Of a stretch of DNA of 64,000 nt, positions 29,271 to 36,567 are shown one piece after another; the first letter of the stretch is position 1; each line of letters starts with the position of its first letter. The DNA lies in assembly GCA_963845425.1 (NCBI GenBank), contig CAWJSC010000002.1, positions 317,745 to 381,744 on the forward strand. The letters are read 5' to 3'. The notes under the pieces were generated by a model. It was not told where the DNA came from and made no database searches. It was given only the letters and a program-made list of their open reading frames with translations. The translations under genes and the position numbers were made by a program. The stretch is from DATDAH01 sp963845425. GTDB taxonomy: Bacteria; Actinomycetota; Acidimicrobiia; Acidimicrobiales; DATDAH01.

Positions 29271-29644
29271 GCGAACCGGTCACCCGCTCCCCGCTGAGGC
29301 CCCTTCACGCGCCCGGACACGGCTGGTCGCACCTACCCCGTCCCGGGCGAGGCATCAGGCCCGGGATCGGCCGCATCCCCTCCCCCACCCGCCATCCTTG
29401 GGTCCGTCACCGGGGTTGTCTGCCACGATTCCTCCCGGTCCCGCCCTCGTCCCTCGTGGGGCCGGTAGAGAACTATCCGGGCTTGGGACCGCGGGTGGGG
29501 TCTGGAACGCGAAACGCCCGATTCTGGAACGCGGCCACGGCCCGTGCCGGTGGCTGGACTGGGTCGAGGCGTTGGAGACGCGGTCCTTGATCCTGATGAG
29601 CCCGACTGACTGCCGTCGAGCCCCGTCGGCTCGTCCGCCGTAAC
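29271..29644. other. 374-bp intergenic region with repeat copy B
   Basis: No gene is supported. It contains the CCCTCGTGGGGCCGGTAGA module at 29451-29470 and copy B of the dispersed repeat at 29485-29533, then the promoter region of the cyclase-STAND gene. Confidence 0.6.
29485..29533 (+). repeat. Dispersed 22-bp-phased repeat, copy B
   Basis: GGGACCGCGGG followed by two CTGGAACGCG boxes whose starts are 22 bp apart. It is preceded by the module CCCTCGTGGGGCCGGTAGA, also seen before copies C and E. Confidence 0.8.
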
Positions 29645-32386
29645 GTGCACCTCGTGGGCGGGATGCCGTCGGGGACGGTGACCTTCCTCTTCACCGACGT
29701 CGAGGGCTCGACGCGCCGGTGGGAGGAGGAGCCGGAGATCATGCGATCGGCCCGCGCCGTCCATGACGACCTGCTGACCGGCGCCATCGAACTTCACGGC
29801 GGACACGTGGTGAAAGGCACAGGGGACGGCGCGTTCGCCGTCTTCGCCGACCCGCACGACGGCCTTCGGGCGGCCGTTGAAGCCCAACGAGCGTTCGTCG
29901 GCGCCGACTGGCCTGGTGGCAGCGAGCTGCGGGTCCGCATGGGACTCCACATGGGGCCGGCGACCGAGGAGGGCGGTGACTACTTCGGGCCGGACGTGAA
30001 CCGGACAGCACGGCTGATGTCGATCGCCCATGGGGGACAGGTCGTGTGCTCGCGACCCGTCGCCGACCTGGTCGGCGGCGACTTCACGCTCGTCGACCAC
30101 GGCGAGCACCGTCTGCGTGATCTGCAGTCGTCCGTCCACGTCTTCCAGGTCGCCGCCGAGGGCCTCCCGGCGGTGTTCCCCCCGCTTCGGTCACTCGACG
30201 CGTGGCCGGGCAACCTGCCCCGCCAGATCACTGCGTTCGTCGGGCGGAGGGTCGAGATCGACTCGGTCTCAGATCTCGTCCAGCAGCTTCCGCTCGTGAC
30301 CCTCACCGGCGTTGGCGGCGTCGGCAAGACCCGACTGGCTCTCCAGGTGGCGGGGGGCGTCCTGACCGAGTTCCCCGATGGTGCCTGGTTGTGCGAGTTC
30401 GCCCCCGTGACTGATCCCGCGGGGGTGTGGGACGCGCTCGCCGCCAGCCTGCGCGTCCAGGCGTTGCTGGGCCGGACGCTCGAGGAGTCCGTGCTCGAGT
30501 ACCTCGCCTCCAAGCGGCTGCTGCTGATCCTCGACAACTGCGAGCACCTCCTGGACGCCGCGGCCCGACTGGTGACAGCGATCGAACAACACGCTCCGGA
30601 CGTCGCCGTCCTGGCCACGAGCCGAGAGGGGCTGGCCCTCGGCGGCGAACGGATCGTCGCCGTCCCGGCGCTCGGCCTGCCGGGCGATCACACCGAGGTC
30701 GACGCGATCATCAGCGCCGAAGCTGTCCGGTTGTTCGCCGACCGCGCCGTGAGCGCGAAGGCCGACTTCGTGATCGATGATCGCAACGCCGGAGTGGTTG
30801 CGCTGCTCTGCCAACGCTTGGACGGCATCCCGTTGGCCCTCGAGCTCGCCGCTGCCCGGGTGCGATCGCTGTCGCCGGACGATCTGGTGGCGCGCCTCGA
30901 CCAGCGGTTCAAGCTGCTGACCAAGGGCAGTCGGGCGGCGCTCGAGCGCCATCAGACGCTCCGCAGCACGATTGACTGGTCGTACCAGCTACTCGACCCC
31001 GCGGAGCGTCAGGCGTTGGACCGGCTGTCGGTTTTCGCGGGCAGCTGTGACCTGGCGTCTGCGGAGGCGGTCCTCGCGAACGAGGCCCGCGACGCCCGCG
31101 ATGTCGCCGACGTGCTCGGCCAGCTCGTCGACAAGTCCCTGGTCGTCACCGTCGACGACGACAGCGGCGGCGTCCGGTACAAGCTGCTCGAGAGCATCCG
31201 CCAGTACGCGGCCGAGCGGCTCGAGATCAGTGGTAACACGGCCGTGGCACGGCGAAGTCACGCGGACTACTACGTCACGCTCGCCGAAACCGCGGGCCCG
31301 CACCTTCGAGGACCGGGCCAGCTCGTGTGGGCGCCTCGGGCGCTGCGGGAGATCGACAACTTCCGGGCCGTGCTCGACTGGGCGATTGATACCAGTTCCC
31401 CCGACCACGCCCTTCGGCTCGTGGCCCCGTTCACCGTCACGAACCTGGCCATCGGCGAGGCGGCGCAGGACTGGGCCGCGCCGGCCGCTTCCATCTCGGG
31501 CGCCGAGGTGCACCCGTCCTTCCCCATCGTCGCCGGGTTCGCGTCAGTGGCAGCCGCCTTTTCGGGGGACCTCGATCAGGCGCAGTTCTGGGCCGAGGCC
31601 GGCGAGGCCACGCTGGATGACCGGGCCGCCCCGTGCCTCGCCTTGCTTCGGGCCCGGGGCGTGCTCGCGATGTACTCCCTCGACCGCGAGACCACAGCGA
31701 CCTACGCGGTCGCTTGGGTCGAAGGCGCGCGGCAGAGCGGTGATCCCAGCGAGCTGGCGCACGCCCTCATCCTGCTGGCGGCCGCCAGCTCCGACGACAA
31801 CGACCGCGCCGTTGCCGCGGTCGAGGAGTCGATCGGCGTGGCCCACGAGCACGGGGTCCTCTCCGCCCTCGGACTCGGACTCTCCTTTCTCGCCGGGCTC
31901 ATCCCGGTGGACAAGACCGATCGGCAACTCGAGCTCCTCGACGAGGCCATCACCGTGGCCGACCAGGTCGGCGATCGCCTGAGTGCGTCGATGGTGGGTG
32001 CGACGAGGGCCTTCTACCGACTCGTTCAAGAGGACTGGTGGACCGCTCTCGAGGAGTCGGCGGACGGCATTCGCCAGCAGATGCACAGTGGCTATCTCGC
32101 CAACATCTCCGGCGCCATCGCAGGTGCGGCGATGGCCTTCACCGCGGTCGGTGAGGTCGAGGTCGCGGCGGTCCTCCGTGGGAGCGGGGTCGTCGCGACC
32201 TGGAACCCGTACGGCGGGGTGGTAACACAAAAGCGCGACGAGATGGTCGCCACGATCCTCGAAGCCCTGGGCCCCGACCAGGTGGCGGTCCTGACTGCAC
32301 GCGGCCGGGCCATGAGCTATTCCGAGACGGTGACCTACCTGCTGGCGAACGCCGAACGGGTGCTCGACGGGGCCAGCGAGAGGTAG
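29645..32386 (+). CDS. Class III cyclase / STAND ATPase (intact cyclase residues)
   Basis: 913 aa from GTG 29645; ATG 29663 is an alternative start. Cyclase domain 10-170: metal Asp18 and Asp61, Lys57 (adenine-selecting, VVKGTGDG) and the transition-state pair Asn119/Arg123 (VNRTAR) are all present, so adenylate cyclase activity is plausible, unlike the paralog at 17644. The ATPase has P-loop GVGGVGKT (222-229), LLLILDNCEHLL and GIPLALELAAAR, then a helical TPR-like C-terminus. Probably a cytoplasmic ATP-dependent signalling protein. Set between a transposase remnant and a toxin-antitoxin pair, with repeat copies on both sides. Confidence 0.85.
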   Translation: MHLVGGMPSGTVTFLFTDVEGSTRRWEEEPEIMRSARAVHDDLLTGAIELHGGHVVKGTGDGAFAVFADPHDGLRAAVEAQRAFVGADWPGGSELRVRMGLHMGPATEEGGDYFGPDVNRTARLMSIAHGGQVVCSRPVADLVGGDFTLVDHGEHRLRDLQSSVHVFQVAAEGLPAVFPPLRSLDAWPGNLPRQITAFVGRRVEIDSVSDLVQQLPLVTLTGVGGVGKTRLALQVAGGVLTEFPDGAWLCEFAPVTDPAGVWDALAASLRVQALLGRTLEESVLEYLASKRLLLILDNCEHLLDAAARLVTAIEQHAPDVAVLATSREGLALGGERIVAVPALGLPGDHTEVDAIISAEAVRLFADRAVSAKADFVIDDRNAGVVALLCQRLDGIPLALELAAARVRSLSPDDLVARLDQRFKLLTKGSRAALERHQTLRSTIDWSYQLLDPAERQALDRLSVFAGSCDLASAEAVLANEARDARDVADVLGQLVDKSLVVTVDDDSGGVRYKLLESIRQYAAERLEISGNTAVARRSHADYYVTLAETAGPHLRGPGQLVWAPRALREIDNFRAVLDWAIDTSSPDHALRLVAPFTVTNLAIGEAAQDWAAPAASISGAEVHPSFPIVAGFASVAAAFSGDLDQAQFWAEAGEATLDDRAAPCLALLRARGVLAMYSLDRETTATYAVAWVEGARQSGDPSELAHALILLAAASSDDNDRAVAAVEESIGVAHEHGVLSALGLGLSFLAGLIPVDKTDRQLELLDEAITVADQVGDRLSASMVGATRAFYRLVQEDWWTALEESADGIRQQMHSGYLANISGAIAGAAMAFTAVGEVEVAAVLRGSGVVATWNPYGGVVTQKRDEMVATILEALGPDQVAVLTARGRAMSYSETVTYLLANAERVLDGASER

Positions 32387-32522
32387 CGGGTCACTGGGCG
32401 AGACGGTCCATGCCCAACCGTAAGGACTTCGACAAGGTCAGGGGGCTTCGGCTTCGCTCGCTGCGATGATGTGGTCGGCAAGGCCTCAGGCCCTCGGCCC
32501 TCGTGCCCGGCCCTCGGCCTTC

Positions 32523-32550
32523 GGCCCTCGTGGGGCCGGTAGACAACCCG
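32523..32550 (+). repeat. GGCCCTCGTGGGGCC hairpin module, copy 1
   Basis: 28-bp segment identical to 60724-60751; a related 23-bp version is at about 29451. It forms a short stem (GGCCC/GGGCC, 5-nt loop) and ends AGACAACCCG, 8 bp before the dispersed repeat copy C. Confidence 0.7.
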
Positions 32551-32558
32551 CCGCGACA

Positions 32559-32607
32559 GGGATCGCGGGAAGGGTTTGGAACGCGGAAGGTCCGATTCTG
32601 GAACGCG
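32559..32607 (+). repeat. Dispersed 22-bp-phased repeat, copy C
   Basis: GGGATCGCGGG then TTTGGAACGCG and TTCTGGAACGCG with a 22-bp period. It lies 44 bp upstream of the antitoxin start. Confidence 0.8.
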
Positions 32608-32650
32608 ACGCCCATCCCTCCTATCCAGGGATTTGCGTACACTCGACGAG

Positions 32651-32815
32651 GTGACGGTTGTCCCGCGTCGTGAGGAGCCCGTTGGCTTGACGGTCCTACC
32701 GCCCGAGGAGGCGCTTCGGCGTGCCCGACCGCTTCCCTCGGACTCGGAGATGGCGATCGAGGGCCTGACCGAGGACGAGTGGAACGCGTTCGAGCAGGCA
32801 CTCGCTGAGCGGTGA
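32651..32815 (+). CDS. Small antitoxin of a PIN-toxin pair
   Basis: 54 aa from a GTG at 32651 (the upstream frame is open through repeat copy C but lacks a start signal). The sequence VTVVPRREEPVGLTVLPPEE, then MAIEGLTEDEWNAFEQALAER, ends in an acidic amphipathic helix suited to toxin binding. The GTGA overlap with the toxin at 32812 supports coupling. Family not recognised beyond being VapB-like in position. Confidence 0.6.
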   Translation: MTVVPRREEPVGLTVLPPEEALRRARPLPSDSEMAIEGLTEDEWNAFEQALAER

Positions 32816-33246
32816 CCGATCCGGGGTCAGCTGCTGTCGTGGTCGACACGATGGTGGTGTCCTCGATCCTCAACGCTTCTCGGGAATCTGAGCCTTCGGC
32901 CACGTATCGAGCGCTCATCGCCGGTCGGCGGGTCGTGGTGTCCTTCGCCACGGTCACCGAGCTTCGGTACGGCGCACTCAAGGCCGGATGGGGCGACCTT
33001 CGACGCCGAGGGCTCGAGCGGGACCTTGCTCGCCTCGTGATCGTGCAGCCCGATGACGAGTTGATGGCGGTCTGTGCCCGACTGCGAGCTCGGTGCGAGG
33101 CAGCAGGCCACGGTCTCGGCCAGAAGGTCCACGAGGCGGACCGGTGGATCGCAGCGACCGCCATCCGACTCGACCTCGACCTGGTGTCCGCTGACCGCAT
33201 TTTCGACGACGTCCCCGGACTACGGGTCGTCGTGCCGCCCGCCTGA
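32812..33246 (+). CDS. PIN-domain (VapC-like) toxin
   Basis: 144 aa, GTG start overlapping the antitoxin stop. PIN acidic residues: Asp12 (VVVDTMV), Glu in VTELRYGA, Asp in EADRWIAATA and Asp in LVSADRIFDDV. The fold predicts a Mg-dependent ribonuclease, usually cutting tRNA or rRNA. Antitoxin-first order and the 4-nt overlap fit a type II pair. Confidence 0.8.
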   Translation: MTDPGSAAVVVDTMVVSSILNASRESEPSATYRALIAGRRVVVSFATVTELRYGALKAGWGDLRRRGLERDLARLVIVQPDDELMAVCARLRARCEAAGHGLGQKVHEADRWIAATAIRLDLDLVSADRIFDDVPGLRVVVPPA

Positions 33247-33321
33247 AGCCTCTCGCCGTCCGTCGGCCACCCCGGCCGATCGGGCCGGGCCCGGCATGGC
33301 CCGGTCGGCGAGGATCCGGGC

Positions 33322-34374
33322 ATGCACCGGACCGTGTACCGCCTGCTGCGCTTGATTGTGGATCTTCTGGTGCTGCGGGGCTGTCGTGATCGGTCCAAGG
33401 ACGCCGAGATCCTGGTGTTGCGCCACCAGGTCGCGGTCCTGTCCCGGCAGGTCCCCCGTCCCCGGTTCACCCCCGCCGATCGAGGGTTCCTGGCTGGCCT
33501 GTTCGCGGCGCTGCGTCGGGATCAGTGGGGGGTGTTGGTGGTGCGACCGGCCACGATCCTGGGCTGGCACCGACGGCTGGTGGCCCGCCACTGGACCCAC
33601 CCCCACCGAAGCCCCGGGCGGCCGCCCACCGCCCCCACCACACGAGCACTCGTGGTACGACTCGCCGAGGAGAACCCGGGCTGGGGGTACCGGCGGATCC
33701 ACGGCGAGCTCGCCCGCCTCGGCATCACCGTCGGCGCCTCCACGGTGTGGGCCATCCTCAAACGGGCCGGGATCGACCCGACCCCCGGCCGCGCCGCTGA
33801 CACCTGGCGGTCCTTCTTGGCCAGCCAGGCCGCCGGGATCATGGCCTGTGACTTCTTCTGTGTCGACACCGTCCTACTGCGCCGGCTCCATGTCCTGTTC
33901 TTCATCGAGCTCGACACCCGCCGGGTCCACCTCGCCGGCATCACCCCCAACCCCACCGGCGCCTGGACCACCCAAGCCGCCCGCAACCTCACCATGACCC
34001 TCCAGCAGAAGGTCCGGTTCGTGATCCGCGACGGCGCCGGCCAGTTCACCGCCGGCTTCGACCAGGTCTTCGCCGCCCAAGGCGCCGAAGTGATCCGCAC
34101 CCCGGTGCGGGCCCCGGTCGCCAACGCCTACGCCGAACGGTGGGTCGGCACCGTCCGCCGAGAGCTACTCGACCGGACCCTCATCTGGAACCAGCGCCAA
34201 CTCCACGCCCTCCTCGGCGACTACGTCGAGCACTACAACCGCCACCGACCCCACCGCTGCCTCCACAACACCCCTCCCGAGGCATCCGAGGTCGCGGTGT
34301 TCGACCTGGACCGGGCCATCCAGAAGCGGGCCGTGTGCGGCGGACTCATCAACGAATACCGCCAAGCCGCCTGA
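33322..34374 (+). CDS. Integrase-core (DDE) transposase
   Basis: 350 aa; GAGGAT lies about 10 nt before ATG 33322. N-terminal helical/HTH region (LRHQVAVLSRQVPRPRFTPADRGFLAGL), linker with PGWGYRRIHGELARLGI, then an rve catalytic core: Asp in MACDFFCVDTV, Asp in VIRDGAGQFTAGF and Glu in NAYAERWVGTVRREL. C-terminal HRPHRCLHNTPPEA is typical of IS3/IS481-like enzymes. All three acidic residues are present, so the protein could be active. I could not identify terminal inverted repeats or a target duplication, nor an orfA. Confidence 0.8.
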   Translation: MHRTVYRLLRLIVDLLVLRGCRDRSKDAEILVLRHQVAVLSRQVPRPRFTPADRGFLAGLFAALRRDQWGVLVVRPATILGWHRRLVARHWTHPHRSPGRPPTAPTTRALVVRLAEENPGWGYRRIHGELARLGITVGASTVWAILKRAGIDPTPGRAADTWRSFLASQAAGIMACDFFCVDTVLLRRLHVLFFIELDTRRVHLAGITPNPTGAWTTQAARNLTMTLQQKVRFVIRDGAGQFTAGFDQVFAAQGAEVIRTPVRAPVANAYAERWVGTVRRELLDRTLIWNQRQLHALLGDYVEHYNRHRPHRCLHNTPPEASEVAVFDLDRAIQKRAVCGGLINEYRQAA

Positions 34375-34410
34375 CCCCGGCCCGACAACCGGCCAGGCGT
34401 ACGCCAAGCA

Positions 34411-34431
34411 GGCCCCAGCACGCCCCCGACG
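34411..34431 (+). repeat. 21-bp exact repeat, second copy
   Basis: Identical to 22686-22706. It begins 37 bp after the transposase stop and may belong to that element's end. Confidence 0.5.
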
Positions 34432-34463
34432 ATCGTCAGGCCGTCAACAACGACCGCCGCGCC

Positions 34464-34510
34464 CTACATTCGACCCCGGACCGCCCACCGACGAGTTTCG
34501 GGCACCCACA
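34464..34510 (+). promoter_or_regulatory. Duplicated cyclase-STAND promoter segment
   Basis: 43 of 47 bases match 17586-17632, including the TACATT -10-like box (34465-34470). The similarity stops exactly where the tRNA-Arg half begins. No cyclase gene follows in this orientation. Confidence 0.55.
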
Positions 34511-34552
34511 CCCTCGTAGCTCAGGGGATAGAGCATCGGTTTCCTAGACTGA
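34510..34552 (+). pseudogene. 5' half of tRNA-Arg(CCT)
   Basis: Acceptor strand ACCCTCG (34510-34516), T8-A9, D-arm GCTC...GAGC (34519-34534), then an anticodon arm TCGGT / loop TTCCTAG / ACTGA (34536-34552) that pairs fully with one G-T wobble; anticodon CCT. No TTCGAAT T-loop and no CGAGGGT acceptor strand follow, so the gene is cut after the anticodon arm. This is what one side of an integration or rearrangement at a tRNA gene leaves. Confidence 0.65.
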
Positions 34553-34670
34553 TCCCGCCGAACCACCGGGCCGGGCAAGAATCAGGAAATCGCCTGTTCT
34601 CAAGGAAGACGGCGACCATCGGTTGCCATCGGTTTGTGACGTCCTCGACTTCTCGCGGCCTGTCTGCGGC

Positions 34671-34901
34671 CTACGCGCGCACGTCGCCGACGATCTGGAA
34701 CACGTAGCCGTCGTGGCGGTCGACCGCCTGTCTGAGGATGGCGTTGTGGCGCTCGAGGAGTGCCGGAAACTCGTCGGCATGCCGCTGGGCCAGGTCGCTG
34801 CTCCCCTCGATGTCGGTGAAGAGGAAGGTCACCGTGCCACTGGGCGCAGCGCGCGCGGGCGTCGAACCGGGTCGCTCGCCGCCCGCTCTCCGATGCGTCA
34901 C
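34671..34901 (-). pseudogene. 5' fragment of a cyclase-STAND ATPase gene
   Basis: From GTG 34901 the product begins VTHRRAGGERPGSTPARAAP and continues GTVTFLFTDIEGSSDLAQRH, closely matching the first 75 residues of the protein at 17644 (same FQIVGD with Gln in place of Lys). It then breaks off at VGDVRA and stops; the rest of the cyclase and all of the ATPase are missing. It lies on the opposite strand from the matching promoter segment at 34464, so an inversion or independent insertion occurred. Confidence 0.75.
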
Positions 34902-35004
34902 CCATCTGCCCCCGTCGCGCCGCAACCCTTCCTAGGGTCGCGCATCGGCCCATCATGGCGCTCGCTCCGGAGTCCACGCTCGCCGGCGCCCGCAGTGGCA
35001 TGGT

Positions 35005-35044
35005 GGCAGGGCTCGGAACGCGACACGGCCATCTCCGGAGCGCG
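35005..35044 (+). repeat. Dispersed 22-bp-phased repeat, copy F (degenerate)
   Basis: GGCAGGGCTCGGAACGCG followed 22 bp later by CCGGAGCGCG. It lacks the GGGATCGCGGG start of the other copies. Confidence 0.5.
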
Positions 35045-35081
35045 CGTGCAACGCGTCTTCGTACTCGCCGTTTGAGGCCAT

Positions 35082-35096
35082 TACTACGGAGTAGTA
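35082..35096. promoter_or_regulatory. Inverted repeat TACTAC-GGA-GTAGTA
   Basis: Perfect 6-bp arms with a 3-bp centre, 62 bp before the SDR start at 35158. The adjacent MarR-type regulator at 35955 is a possible binder, as MarR sites are short palindromes; this pairing is inference. Confidence 0.5.
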
Positions 35097-35157
35097 GTTT
35101 CCCGGGCGTGGGGACCGGGGGCGGGACATCGGTGGCTGATCCAATGGAGGTCGCCGC

Positions 35158-35958
35158 ATGAACCCACAGGAGCTCGCCGGCAAGGTCGCGGTGGTCACCG
35201 GCGGTGCCGGAGGGATCGGCCGGGCGACAGCGCGGATGCTCGCCGACGAGGGCGCCCACGTGGTGATCGCCGACATCGACGTGGCCGCCGGCGAGGCGGT
35301 GGCCGCCGAGCTCGGCGAGTCGGTCGCCTTCATGGAGACCGACGTGAGCGACGTCGACCAGGTGCAGGCCGTCGTCGACCACGCCGTCGAGCACTTCGGC
35401 GGCCTGCACATCATGTTCAACAACGCGGGGATCGGCAGTCCGCTCAAGGGGTTCCTGTCCGATGACCTGGAGGACTTCTCCTCGATCCTGGGCGTGAACC
35501 TCTTCGGGGTCATCGCCGGGACCCAGCGGGCGGCGCGGCACATGAAGGGCCAGGGCGGGGGCGTCATCATCAACAACGCCTCCATCGCAGCCGTCAACGC
35601 CGGTGTCGGGATGATCTCCTACCGGGCGTCGAAGGCGGCGGTGGCCCACGCCACCAAGTGCATGGCTATCGACCTGGCCCCCTACAGCATCCGGGTCAAC
35701 TGCCTCACGCCGGCCCACATCCAGACGGGGATCACGACCTACGACATGGCCCCGGTGCTGAAGTACATGCAGCCGTTGCCTCGCCACGCGCAGCCCGAGG
35801 ACGTGGCCGACGCCGTGGTGTTCCTGTCCAGCGACCGGGCGGCCCAGATCACCGGGATCGTGCTGCCGATCGACGGCGGGACGACGGCCGGCGTCCCCTA
35901 CGCGCAGACCAAGCTGATCATGTCGCAGTTGGCCACGCAGGCAACGGCGGACGACTAG
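35158..35958 (+). CDS. Short-chain dehydrogenase/reductase
   Basis: 266 aa; AATGGAGG lies 8 nt before ATG 35158. TGGAGGIGRA (about 15-24), NNAG, NNASIAA with the catalytic Ser position and YRASK (Tyr-x3-Lys). Its general layout closely follows the SDR at 26061 (both have GxxLKGFL/SLRRFL, VNLFGVIAGTQRAARHM). The 3' end overlaps the convergent MarR gene by 4 bp. Substrate unknown; probably a steroid-like or alicyclic alcohol given the neighbours. Confidence 0.9.
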   Translation: MNPQELAGKVAVVTGGAGGIGRATARMLADEGAHVVIADIDVAAGEAVAAELGESVAFMETDVSDVDQVQAVVDHAVEHFGGLHIMFNNAGIGSPLKGFLSDDLEDFSSILGVNLFGVIAGTQRAARHMKGQGGGVIINNASIAAVNAGVGMISYRASKAAVAHATKCMAIDLAPYSIRVNCLTPAHIQTGITTYDMAPVLKYMQPLPRHAQPEDVADAVVFLSSDRAAQITGIVLPIDGGTTAGVPYAQTKLIMSQLATQATADD

Positions 35959-36536
35959 GCCACGTCACGGCGGCCCTTGCCACGCGGGTGGCGGGCCTCG
36001 AGCTCGGCGATGACCTCGTCGGACCGCTCGACATCGAACTCGTTGCCGCTCACTCGCAGCTCCGCGAGGAGCGCGACCAGCTGGTTCCGCTTCGCCGCAG
36101 AGAGGCCGATCCGCTGGTAGACGTCGGCGTTCAGGTCGTTCGTCGCGTCATTGGCGAGCTTCCGGCCCGTCGGCGTGATGACGGCCAGCGTCGTACGGGC
36201 GTCGGTCGGGTGAGGCGCCCGCCGGACGAGCTCGTCGGCCTCGAGCCGATCGATGATGTTGGTCACCGTCGCCGGCGGGATGCGCAGCGTCCGGCTGATC
36301 CAGCTGAGCGTCACCGACGACTCGGGGTCGGTGGCCAGCCACGTGAGCACCTCGTAGCGGGCGAACGTGAGGTCGTACCTGCTCATCACGGTCTTGATCT
36401 GGTCGTGGAGGAGCTGTTCGGAGCGGAGGATCGCCGTGAAGACGGCCATCCCGGACGCGGACTGGGCATCCCACGTCTCCAGCCAGACCCGGCGCGAGGC
36501 CTCGACGACGTCGAACGGCGCCGGTTCGAAGCTCAC
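35955..36536 (-). CDS. MarR-family regulator
   Basis: 193 aa, ATG 36536. The winged-helix core is evident: LTFARYEVLTWLATDPESSV, TLSWISRTLRIPPATVTNIIDRLEADELVRR, PHPTDARTTLAVITPTGRKL. It is convergent with the SDR and lies 31 bp downstream of the CoA-transferase gene on the same strand, so it may be transcribed with that operon and regulate it. Confidence 0.85.
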   Translation of the reverse strand: MSFEPAPFDVVEASRRVWLETWDAQSASGMAVFTAILRSEQLLHDQIKTVMSRYDLTFARYEVLTWLATDPESSVTLSWISRTLRIPPATVTNIIDRLEADELVRRAPHPTDARTTLAVITPTGRKLANDATNDLNADVYQRIGLSAAKRNQLVALLAELRVSGNEFDVERSDEVIAELEARHPRGKGRRDVA

Positions 36537-36567
36537 GTCGGCAGGATACGACTGCGCCGGGGAGCCA

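Larger units (their letters stand above)
34375..34670. other. Intergenic stretch after the transposase
   Basis: Contains the 21-bp repeat at 34411-34431, the duplicated cyclase promoter segment at 34464-34510 and the tRNA half at 34510-34552. From 34553 to 34670 I see nothing recognisable. Confidence 0.6.
34902..35157. other. Intergenic region with repeat copy F and operator
   Basis: No gene is supported. It holds the degenerate repeat copy F at 35005-35044, the inverted repeat 35082-35096 and a GGAGG ribosome site for the SDR. Confidence 0.5.

Noticed and set aside
34510..34590. Complete tRNA-Arg gene
   Set aside because: No T-loop and no matching 3' acceptor strand after the anticodon arm.
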